From Dichetophora obliterata (Eukaryota; Arthropoda; Insecta; Diptera; Sciomyzidae): a stretch of DNA of 64,000 nucleotides. The DNA is taken from contig OY986437.1 in assembly GCA_963920525.1 (NCBI GenBank), positions 33,185,563 to 33,249,562 on the forward strand, written 5' to 3'. Below the pieces are notes generated by a model. It made no database searches. It was given only the letters and a program-made list of their open reading frames with translations, and was not told the origin of the DNA. Below are positions 55,724 to 64,000 of the stretch, one piece after another; the first letter of the stretch is position 1; each line of letters begins with the position of its first letter. Both the position numbers and the translations under genes were made by a program.

Positions 55724-56952
55724 TATCTTCTTTAATGATAATCATCGAAAAAGAGGCATGTCTAAGTGCACTAAGAATGGAAGAAATAGGTGATTACAAG
55801 GCAGAGAGTCTTACGTGTCACATTAAGATACTTAAAATCTGCGAAAATGACCTCTTTCTAAAAATTCCAGATAGAATGCTGCTACGGTAAACTTTTCGAA
55901 ACGTTACAAAGTCGTTATACACAATAGGCAACTGTGGAGGAGTTATAGCTTTAAAGTTGAGCCTGGCTTACAGATATGGTGTACTGATGGGTCAAAACAT
56001 GAAAATGGAGTAATGGAAGCGGGGATATACGGTCCCAATTTCCAAAAAGCTCTTCCAATGGGATACACGCCGACTATATTTCCAGGCGGAGGTATGGCAT
56101 TGAAGTATGTGTCAGGAAATGTCTCTGTAGGAAATCCAAGGGAGCACATATCTGCATATTTTCAGATAGTCAAGCGACCTTAAAGGCCCTACAAGCCTAC
56201 TAGCTAGAATAAAGACTAGTTTCTAAGTATGTGGAAATATTTAATTCACTGGGACCAAACAATAAAATAGAATTGTGGTGGGTTCCAGGTCACGAAGGAT
56301 TTGGTGGCAACGAAAGGGCGGATTGACTTACCAATAGAGAAGCATCTTGAACTCGTACTGGACCCGAAACATTCTGTAGCCTTGCTTAATTCTCGAAAAG
56401 TTTAGGATCAGAGAAACCAACACATTTCAGAGTCACTGGAAAGTAAAGCTTAACTATCAGTAAAGCTTAATCGAAAGATTTACTCAAGCTTCCTAAAGCA
56501 GACCTTAGAATTCTAACTAGCTATTCCACATGCACTGCTCACTCAGATACCATCTTAAAAAGAGGGGTGTACCTGAATCATTGTCTGTAGACTATACACA
56601 AGCAGCAGGAAGAAATCCCAGAACACATTTTTAGAACATATTCTAAGACGTCTCCACTTTGGAGGGGCAGAAGTGCCTCCATCAACAATTTGGAACATCA
56701 AGCCGGAAACAGTGCTAAAATTTATTAAAAGCCTTAATCTGGAGAGTTAATCAAGGGCATGCTCAATAGATCCTATGGGTTGCAGTGCACATGGCCCCAC
56801 TAAAAACTAACTAACTAACTGGGCTGTTCTTGCTTCGATCTAGTAAAAAAAACAGTTTGGCAAAGGAGGAATAAATCAAAAACTGAACTATAAAATAACT
56901 TGGAAAAACACTTTTAAAGCAAAAGGCATGAAAAAATTATAAAGTAATCAAT

Positions 56953-57205
56953 AGTGGTATTCGCTCTTTTGTGTATTAAGTGTACTAATTGTAAATGTAA
57001 CTATAAATACAAGGGAAAGAGTGAATGTCACAACATTACACTCAAAAAATACAACAAAGCTACAGTAATTTTTTGATGTTGTAAAGACACACATTAAGTG
57101 TAACTTCTAAAGCTACGTTATTTGTTGTTGATTGTGTACTTGTTGTACTATTTTGACAGAAATATACTGGTGTATGGATAAATACACAAAAGAGCGAAAA
57201 CCCCT
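56953..57205. mobile_element. AGGGGTATTC-family MITE, copy 3
   Basis: AGTGGTATTCGCTCTTTTGT at 56953 is mirrored by ACAAAAGAGCGAAAACCCCT ending at 57205. AAT flanks both sides (56950-56952, 57206-57208). The outer ~10 bases match copies 1, 2 and 4, while the subterminal sequence differs. It is 253 bp and has no ORF. Confidence 0.72.
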
Positions 57206-57724
57206 AATATATTTACTAAATTATGTAAAAGTCAGTTAAAGAATATAAAATAAAAGTTTAAAATGGAAATGTATTAAATGTTCTTGCAAAATTTGATGTA
57301 AATTAAACAAAAAGTAACTGATCCAGTTTCGAGAAGTCAAAATTTTGAAAACTTAAACAGTTAAACAAAATAAAAAAATTATGGATGCAATTATCAAAAT
57401 AAAGAAAAAACTTGTTTCAAGAATGTAAAGCTAATGCCAAAAGCTAAAAATATTTGGTATATGGGGCTTTTCACATTAAGTGTGCCTACTGAAAATCTTC
57501 ACCGATCCGATTTCGATGAAACTTGGTAATGTTGTTATACAAACCGAGTACATAAAAAGTGTAAAGGGAGGGGAATCTCTGATGAGCGCCTACAGCGGCG
57601 AGTAAGCACGTGCATTCATCTACAGTTGGAGCATGCGATACGCAAGTTAAAACCCTTCGAATTACTCCATGACCTTCCGCGCCCCCATCATCTACGATAT
57701 GAAAAAATATCAAGCTTTCGATTA

Positions 57725-58075
57725 ACAGCCCTATTCTGGCAAAGTGACAATTCTTACCCAGTATTTTTAAAATTTCAATGTGTTTGTTGTATTTCTCATT
57801 TTCAATTTCACAATTTCAGTGACAATTGTTTTCCAGTATTTTTAAAATTTCTATGTTTTTTTTTGTGATTTTTTAATTTCAAAACAAGATTTGAAGCTCA
57901 AAAATAATAAATTTTGATAAAAATTGTCAACTGCTTTGCAGGTAGTGACAATTTCATTACAAAAATTTGTTTTTTGAGCTTCAAATTTTGTTTTGAAATC
58001 AAAAAATCACAAAAAAAAAAACAGAAATTTTAAAAATACTGGAAAACAATTGTCACTTTGCCAGAATAGGGCTGT
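57725..58075. mobile_element. MITE with ACAGCCCTATTCTGGCAAAG TIRs and TA duplication
   Basis: ACAGCCCTATTCTGGCAAAG at 57725 is mirrored exactly at 58075. Pairing continues through CAATTGTTTTCCAGTATTTT and TTTTTTTGTGATTTTTTAAT to about 100 bp. TA flanks both ends (57723-57724, 58076-58077). The left arm carries a short internal duplication (two GTGACAATT...CAGTATTTTTAAAATTTC passages). Confidence 0.8.
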
Positions 58076-58302
58076 TAGACTAAAAATAATAAAAACTCCC
58101 ATCTTAGCTTAGACTTAAAAAAAAACAAAAATTAATATTTTCGGTATAGATGAATATTGTTAAGATTTTTGTTTTATATTTTTATCGAAAAGAACGGAAA
58201 AAAATCCTTTTAGAACGTAAAACTATTTTTTTATATAACGACATTATTTGACTTATAATTTAAATATATTTTTCGGACCTAATCCTTAAACCCCTATAAC
58301 TC

Positions 58303-58400
58303 AGTAGCCCGAGCTTTGTATTTCCCCTCCCTTTGCACTTTTTATGTACTCAGCAGCCCGTGCTTTTTACTTCTCCTCCATTTGCACTTTTTATGTACTC
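58303..58400 (+). repeat. 49-bp tandem duplication next to hAT D
   Basis: AGTAGCCCGAGCTTTGTATT starts at 58303 and AGCAGCCCGTGCTTTTTACT at 58352. Both units end CTTTTTATGTACTC. The duplicated unit abuts the hAT D insertion site and includes part of the inverted-repeat arm of the host element. Confidence 0.85.
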
Positions 58401-58736
58401 CGTAGGGAAGTCGATTCCGGGATCCAAGGATTTTCTTTCCGGGATCCCAGGATTTGTAAATAAAAAATTTCTTTTACAAATATTCAAATAAATGAAACCA
58501 TTTCAATTTAAGTTGATATGAATATAGAATTAGAAAAACCTTTTATTGAGGCTGAAAAAGATTTTTAGAACGATGAGTGTAATTCACTGGAGCAAAGACT
58601 TTGCATAATCTTAGAAGAATTTGCAACATCGGAAAATCAGCTATGTATATCAAAATTGCCAGATATTCTGACTTAGGAAATCATTTTGTTTTGTGATGAA
58701 GGCAATCGTGATCGAAACTTATAAATTGCTTATGAT

Positions 58737-58883
58737 TATCGTACAACTATTTTTCCAACTAGCATAGAATCAGAACGGTGCTTCTCATCAGCGGGTTATA
58801 TTTGTAATAATATAAGTACAAAACTCTCTAATGATAAAAAAGATGCGTTGACGAGCTTAATGTATTACTTTAAAAATAGTTAA
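58737..58883 (+). pseudogene. hAT transposase C-terminal (hATC) remnant
   Basis: The plus-strand frame reads FPTSIESERCFSSAGYI, then TKLSNDKKDALTSLMYYFKN and a stop at 58881. SERxFSxAG is the core of the hATC dimerisation domain. The upstream sequence is broken by stops (for example near 58672), so only the C-terminal end can be followed. Divergence from the other hAT remnants in the window indicates a separate family. Confidence 0.75.
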
Positions 58884-59096
58884 AACAAAAAATTTAATTT
58901 TGAAGTCTTTTCCAACCTTAATTTGCCTTAAACACAAAAAAACATGAAGACGATGTCTACAAAAATATTTAACATTTATATAATAATACCTTAAAATTTT
59001 CTGTATTTTTCATATTTTTTGTTCTTTAAATTAATACATTTGCTAGTCATTAATATTATTTTAGGTTTTTTCTGTTTATTTACAATAAGGGTATTC

Positions 59097-59489
59097 ACAA
59101 TTGACTGGTATCGTTGTATTGTAGTTTTTTTGCCATAGTTGAAAGCCACAATTATGAGCACACTTTAATATAAAACTTGTGGTTGGAAATCTCCCACCAT
59201 AGCTTCTTGTTACTATGCAAATAAATTAACTATCCCATTTGATATATTTTATTAATATATGGCATAAAAAGTTTTAGTTGCATTTTGAGCTTCTTGCATT
59301 TTTGCAATTAGAAAATAAGTGGCAACCGATCAGTTGTTTATGGAACTTTAAAAATCACTTTCGTTAAACATATTAATTTGGTTAGATTTCATGTTAAACA
59401 ACAAAATATATAAAAAATCGTTAAAGTGTGATATAAATACCATGGAGTTTTTTAAGTGCACTGAAAACAACGCAATTTTGAATACCCTT
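59097..59489. mobile_element. AGGGGTATTC-family MITE, copy 4 (inside hAT D)
   Basis: AAGGGTATTCACAATTGA at 59097 is mirrored by sequence ending CAATTTTGAATACCCTT at 59489. AAT flanks both ends (59094-59096, 59490-59492). The outer terminus matches copies 1 to 3. The interior is different and has no ORF. Confidence 0.68.
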
Positions 59490-60124
59490 AATGTGTTTTG
59501 TTTTTGTTGCTTTATAAATTGATGCATTTACATTTTTTTGTGTCAAGTAGTAAATAATAAAAAATAGTATTCAAAATATTTTGAAATAGTTACTTCTTAA
59601 AGTTTTCAATCCTCCGAACTAATCCCAGTATCCCGGGATCGAGAAAAGCTTCCGGGATTTGACTTCCTAGTATTCGGATAGTACAACAACACTACCAAGT
59701 TTCATTGAAATTGAAGCGATGAAGTTTTTCAGTGACACACTTGACTTGAAATATATGAATGTTTTGTTGTAAAATAAGTCATAAAATCTGTGGTCACAAG
59801 GAATAATGACTAAACTCAAAATATCGTAAAAAAGCGATATGGAATTTACTTTACTGCCCATTTTTGGAAGAATGCATATATCCATATTTTGCCCAGAATT
59901 GAATATTACTTACGTCTGCACATATTTTGTTTGTAACGGTTCATATATTTCAAAAAAATTGGTCATAGTTCGTGCAATTAAAACATCGTTTTTTTACGAT
60001 ATTTTGAGTTTAGTCGTTATTCCTTTTTTTTGTTGCGCTGTGCTAGCTGATTACAAAAAGAAAAGAGCAACATGGTTCTTATCGAAACTCTCGCAACACA
60101 AACGCGTGAAGAGAAAACGATTAA

Positions 60125-60825
60125 GGTATGACCTATGGTTAAACAATTTTTTTTCAATTTTTTTTCACAAATGTCTTCTAAAAATCCTTCAAAAATAATG
60201 CCTTAAAAAAATTTTTTAAAATTAAAATTATTTTTGGAGTTACAGAGCTATATTTGTATATAGTTATACACTCGCGCCGAAGTGCAGTAGTAAAACTTTA
60301 AATGCGTTTTTCTTAAAATCACTTTTTTTAAACTGGGGTGTTGTTTTTCTCGAAAACCAGAAGTCGGATGAAGATGCGGCGGGCAACGTTTTGTAGGTAA
60401 TCACGTCAGGCAGGTCCTGAACTAGGATGGGGCTAACTCTAGTACCGGGTAAAGGATGGGCAAAAACTCCCAAAAAACCAGCTTATTTTTGAAGTTTTTG
60501 AATCGCGCCATTTTGCCAAAATTTAATTTTTTGGAAATATCCTAGTTCAGGACCTGCCTGACATGATTACCAACAAAATGCCGCCCGCAGAATTTCGATA
60601 CGACAGCTGGCTATCAAGAAAAATGACACCCCGTTTGCCTTCTTCTTTTTACGCACACATTTTCATCTGGGAGGCGGGATAAGAAAACATCGAAACATAA
60701 AAAGTACGGAAAAAGTTAGAAAATTACGTCACGTAAAAAAACCCAAAGCTGATAAACTGAAAAACGACTGAGCTACAGCAATTTTGAAAAACGTTATTTT
60801 TGTTGGCTTAACCGCAGGTCATACC
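60125..60825. mobile_element. 701-bp TTAA-flanked MITE with empty-site paralogue in this window
   Basis: GGTATGACCTATGGTTAA at 60125 pairs with an inverted end reading GGTATGACCTGCGGTTAA at 60825. TTAA lies on both sides (60121-60124, 60826-60829). The paralogue at 49620-49950 reads AACGATTAAGCAATGCT continuously, with one TTAA. Inside, two ~95-bp inverted arms (about 60337-60430 and 60538-60636, sharing AGGTCCTGAACTAGGA) form a hairpin core. There is no transposase. TTAA duplication implies piggyBac- or Kolobok-type mobilisation. Confidence 0.88.
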
Positions 60826-60936
60826 TTAAGCAATGCTGGCAGTAATATCTTACAAAATTGTACCCTTTAATTAAATATACTTATTATTTAAATTTCGAAA
60901 GGAAAATACCTAGTATAAAAAGCTGTAGCACAAATA

Positions 60937-62166
60937 GGCTCTATGAAATAAGGCCCCAAACTACAAATGAAATAAGGCCCCAAACATTTCTTAACAAAGT
61001 TTTCTTTATAATTACATATTTGTAAATTAAGAGAGACTTACAAAACTTTAATTATATCATCTAAGCTCAAACGATTTGGATTAAAAATATATAAAAATAT
61101 TTCGTACAGGGAAATACTGTTTTTACAAATTCTTTATAAGATTAATGAATTCTTGAAGATATTTATTCATTCATGTTTACGAATAAAAATAATAGCAATT
61201 AAAGGATGTTTTTATTTATTGTGGGGTCATTCTTCATAAATTTTGGGGTGCTATTTCCTTAATATTGGGGCTTGATTGCGCTTTAGGATTTGAGGCCTTT
61301 TATTTTGGGGTGCATTTTTGCGCAGCCTTTTAAAAAACTGGCATATTTAAGTTTGGGGCCTTATTGCATCATATTGGGGCTTATTTTGGCATAATTGAAG
61401 AATAGTGATAGCTTAAGTTTTACAATTTTACATTTCACTTCAAATATCAAGGCGCTCTCAAGCGGTTTGGAAGTTATAGGATTCCAAAATTGTAAAAACT
61501 GGCCTAAAAACTTGCGATAACCTTTTATTTTCATACAAAACTAATAAGTATGGGTATCAGAAGAAAGGCTATTCTGTTACCTATTCAACGAGCCATTTAT
61601 CATAAAAATCCATGAATTACTTTTGAAGATATATTATTTTACGTATTATGCACTGCTTACACAAATTATATTCATGTTTCAATATAAAGATAATTGTATC
61701 CAGAAGTACTGTAGACAGTGTAGCCGGTGTTTGACTTACTGAGGGTTGTAATCCCTGAGCAGCGGCCGAAGGCAGCCTATTAAAAAGAGAATTAATTTGG
61801 ATTTCCAGCCACATATACATATATATATATTCATATATAGAAAAACAAATATTCACATTTGGAGCCACGAGTTATACTTCGTATTTCTTTAAATACTCAA
61901 AGGATTTCATTTATTGATATCTCATTTAACAGATCACATTCAAACCTTTTGGAAAGTAAATATTTTTTGTACATTTTATTTCACATTAAAAAAATTTGGT
62001 CGTTTTTTTGGGGGCCTTATTTCATTTTCGGTTGGGACTTTATTTCGTCGAATTGGGACTTTATTTTGTAGGGTGTTATTTCATAATAAAATAAAGACCC
62101 ATATTTGGGTCCTTATTTCGTTTTTGTTTTGGGGCTTCATTTCCTGGGGCCTTATCTCACAGAGCC
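60937..62166. mobile_element. Mutator-like (MULE-type) non-autonomous element with perfect 9-bp TSD
   Basis: GGCTCTATGAAATAAGGCCC at 60937 pairs with an inverted end reading GGCTCTGTGAGATAAGGCCC at 62166. GCACAAATA is identical at 60928-60936 and 62167-62175, and a 9-bp duplication is typical of Mutator elements. The paralogue at 49620-49950 is uninterrupted here (TAGTACAAATATGAT). Many GGGGC(C/T)TTATTT variants crowd the inner sides of both ends. The middle (about 61420-61620) is the dispersed repeat also seen at 28640-28860. No transposase is present. Confidence 0.82.
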
Positions 62167-62249
62167 GCACAAATATGATATTTTAAAATTTTGTTCATAA
62201 AAATGGGCACCGTGCTTTTGGAGTTAAAGGGTAAAATTAAACCTGCACA

Positions 62250-63140
62250 TTAGTTTTATATAATAGTATTGATTAAGTAGCTCAGTTTGGGTCCCGAAAT
62301 TCGTGTGAAGAAATATTTAATTGAATTTTCAAGCTTGAGGGTAATAAGAAAACACCATTAGAGGCAAGAATTAATTTTTAAAGCTCAGAATAAAAAAGTG
62401 TATAAAATATGCATGATAAAATACAAAAATGTAATATAAAAGATGCGCATAAAAATTAATCGAATATTTTTTAACTTTTCATTAGTTATAAACATAGAAA
62501 AAAATAATCTAACGTAAAGAAATCTAGTTTTGTTGAGTAGAAAACCATGCTACGATGATTTTGATAAGATGTACCAAAATAGTCATATAAAATCAGAAAA
62601 ATCAACATTTTAGTTTTTAACAAAATTGTTTTAAATAAGAGCAATAATTATTTGAGAGTATGTTAAGAAATGTATCATGAAAGTTGCTAGCTAATATATT
62701 TTCGTTATTTTTGTTAACTTTACTGTTAAGAAGTTTAAAAGAAACGGGTTTAACGTCGAGAAGTACAAGTTTTAGAGAGTTGAACTGTTTATTCATATAT
62801 AACAAAATCTCTCCAATAATCTAAAAGTGTAAGAAAAAGTTATCAGGTTGAAAAAACATATGAAAAAATTTAAATGTTAGCTTAAGAATCTAAAATAAAC
62901 ATGATCAATGTGTATTTATTGTTAGTTTTTCAAATTTCTAATGTTGATAAGCTCAAAAGTAGCTGATCTAACGTCGATGAGTTGAAGTTTCAAAGAGTTC
63001 AACTGATTGTTCAGGCTGCAAAATGCTTTGAAAAATTTATAATTTAAGTGGCAAATAGAAACTTGAAGTTTTTTCTAACGAATTGTTTGAGTACCAATCT
63101 ATATAAATAAAAATCAAATGTCGTTCGTTGGTAATTGCAT
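62250..63140. other. No gene recognised
   Basis: AT-rich DNA. TTTAACGTCGAGAAGTACAA near 62749 and CTAACGTCGATGAGTTGAAG near 62967 are similar, and each is followed by a related AGAGTTGAACTG / AGAGTTCAACTG phrase. This suggests an old ~220-bp tandem duplication (about 62640-63010). Confidence 0.4.
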
Positions 63141-63148
63141 CAATTGAG

Positions 63149-63520
63149 AACGGCTGAACCGATTTGGATAATTTTTTTTTTAAAATGTTCGTAATAGTCC
63201 AACTTAGGTTTTTACGGAAAAAAAATTGACCACGCCCACTTTGCGCCCACTTTTTTTGATTTATCTAAAATCGGAAAACGGCTGGACCGATTTGGATAAT
63301 TTTTTTTTTAATGTTCATAGTAATCCAATTTAAGTTTTGTCGGAAAGAAAAATTGACCACGCCCACTTTTGCGCCCACTTTTTTCAATTTATCTAAAATC
63401 GGAAAACGGCTGGACCGATTTGGATAATTTTTTTTTCAAATGTTCGTAGTAATCCAATTTAAGTGTTTACTGAAAGAAAAATTGACCACGCCCACTTTTG
63501 CGCCCACTGTTTTGATATCT
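63149..63520 (+). repeat. 128-bp tandem repeat, three units
   Basis: AACGGCTG(A/G)ACCGATTTGG starts at 63149, 63277 and 63405, an exact 128-bp period. Each unit continues through TTGACCACGCCCACTTT and GCGCCCACT. The first unit is preceded by ATCAAATGTCGTTCGTTGG. This phrase style is typical of dispersed dipteran repeats. Confidence 0.9.
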
Positions 63521-64000
63521 ATATACATAAAATTAAGTGGCAAAACTTCCTGTTCGCATACTACTCCTAGACGGCTTGCCCGATTTCAATAAAATTTTCA
63601 GGGGTGATTGGGGTCTGTGTGGAGGGTGCACATAAGAAATTGCATGTGTGTATCTTTGCAGGTTTTGTACCACACCCCCTTTTGTCGCCCACAAATCAAT
63701 AAAAATGCTGTATTTAAGACGGTTTTGGTCGTATGAAATTAAAATTTGGTAAATAAGTTCGTATGATAACTATAATTAACTTTGAAAAAATGGGCGTGGT
63801 CACAATTCATCTACGCCTACTTTAAAGAAAATATCAAAATACTTCGAAAACATTGGTCCGATTGAGCTCAAATTTTGCAAGTACGCTTTGCTTTGAGTAC
63901 GAGATGGTTTAAGGGGCAATGCCACACCCCCTTTTACCTCCAACATATAAATAAAAAAATTTTTGTTATCGAATAGCTTTAGTTAGAGTTATGGGTCGCA
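63521..64000 (+). repeat. Dispersed repeat, same family as 963-2230
   Basis: CCACACCCCCTTTTGTCGCC near 63671, followed by CAATAAAAATGCTGTATTTA and ATGGGCGTGGTCACAAT, parallels the blocks at 966, 1853 and 2126. A second block starts near 63923 and runs off the window. A CTATATACATAAAATTAAGT phrase near 63519 marks the entry. Confidence 0.6.

Larger units (their letters stand above)
54400..56820 (+). pseudogene. LOA/R1-type LINE with RNase H, split by an RTE-type insertion
   Basis: Upstream of the insertion, shifting frames read VKYLEEIFDKQLRWHPNLDS and then LTKLQKMECISITGAMRTCP followed by SEAMYVI, the reverse-transcriptase thumb/C-terminal region. After the insertion (54852-55723) the element resumes with EACLSALRMEEIGDY. 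The RNase H domain then follows at about 55975-56330: WCTDGSK, then ICIFSDSQATLKALQAY and ELWWVPGHEGFGGNERAD. The 3' end is near 56806 with an (ACTA)n tail. Several frameshifts and stops make it inactive. It is the same broad family as the copies at 37132, 41600 and 52194. Confidence 0.8.
58403..59669 (+). mobile_element. hAT element (hAT D)
   Basis: TAGGGAAGTCGATTCCGGGA at 58403 pairs with an inverted end reading TAGGAAGTCAAATCCCGGAA at 59669. CCGGGATCC-type phrases repeat just inside both ends. The flanking octamers GTACTCCG (58395-58402) and GTATTCGG (59670-59677) match at 6 of 8, consistent with an old 8-bp duplication. It holds a plus-strand hATC remnant (58737-58883) and a nested MITE (59097-59489). 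Confidence 0.75.
57486..59750. mobile_element. Inverted-repeat element interrupted by hAT D
   Basis: 57486-57575 (reading GATGAAACTTGGTAATGTTG, TACATAAAAAGTGTAAAGGG) is the inverse of a right arm. That arm now lies in two pieces: 58322-58402 (CCCTTTGCACTTTTTATGTA) and 59678-59745 (ATAGTACAACAACACTACCA, AGTTTCATTGAAATT). The pieces are separated by hAT D (58403-59669). Joining the pieces across the octamer gives a continuous arm. Outer limits are uncertain. Confidence 0.65.

Noticed and set aside
59839..60198. 119-codon plus-strand frame with hydrophobic segments
   Set aside because: It crosses an inverted repeat (about 59805-59850 with 59979-60028) and the TTAA MITE boundary at 60125, so it is assembled from unrelated repeats.

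Overview
The window is AT-rich, non-coding animal DNA. It looks like higher dipteran (fly) sequence, possibly from a large repeat-rich genome such as a tephritid, although the species cannot be fixed from sequence alone. Supporting signs are hAT, Tc1/mariner, Mutator/Kolobok-like, LOA/R1-type and RTE-type elements, opa-like CAA/GTT runs, short AT-rich introns and generic dipteran dispersed repeats. I see no intact host protein-coding gene, no functional tRNA or rRNA, and no CRISPR array. Every long open frame that I can interpret is a transposon remnant or an antisense or low-complexity artefact.

Layout. 1-2.3 kb: dispersed repeats and tRNA-like fragments. 2.4-7.6 kb: a three-level nest, in which a Tc1/mariner-type element with long terminal inverted repeats (TIRs) holds two separate hAT insertions; one carries a hairpin MITE and the other a spliced transposase remnant. 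10.5-11.6 kb: a third hAT remnant. 11.8-12.2 kb: a palindrome. 12.8-15.0 kb: a near-perfect palindromic element split by a TTAA-flanked, Kolobok-like transposon with a Mutator-like-domain ORF. 15.7-16.5 kb: a 233-bp satellite. 16.8-21.6 kb: dispersed repeats and two TIR elements. 25.2-26.7 kb: a fourth hAT with a MITE inside it. 29.3 and 30.4 kb: further MITEs, the second abutting a TATA-like core promoter. 32.3-34.4 kb: a possible host 5'UTR exon. 36-44.7 kb: LINE pieces, CGATATCG-rich MITEs, a fifth hAT and a SINE. 46.8-48.6 kb: tandem repeats and a nested foldback/mariner pair. 49.6-51.8 kb: dispersed repeats and the second SINE. 52.2 kb: a second LINE 3' end. 54.4-56.8 kb: an LOA/R1-type LINE interrupted by an RTE-type LINE. 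57.5-62.2 kb: foldback, hAT, TTAA-MITE and MULE-like insertions. 63.1-64 kb: 128-bp tandem units and dispersed repeats.

The strongest observations are the insertions whose boundaries the window itself proves: matching target-site duplications (TSDs), palindrome arms that preserve the pre-insertion sequence, or a paralogous empty copy elsewhere in the window. The main unusual item is the TTAA-flanked element at 13.2-14.9 kb. The apparent 296-codon ORF at 54.6-55.5 kb is a fusion of two different LINEs created by insertion, not a gene.
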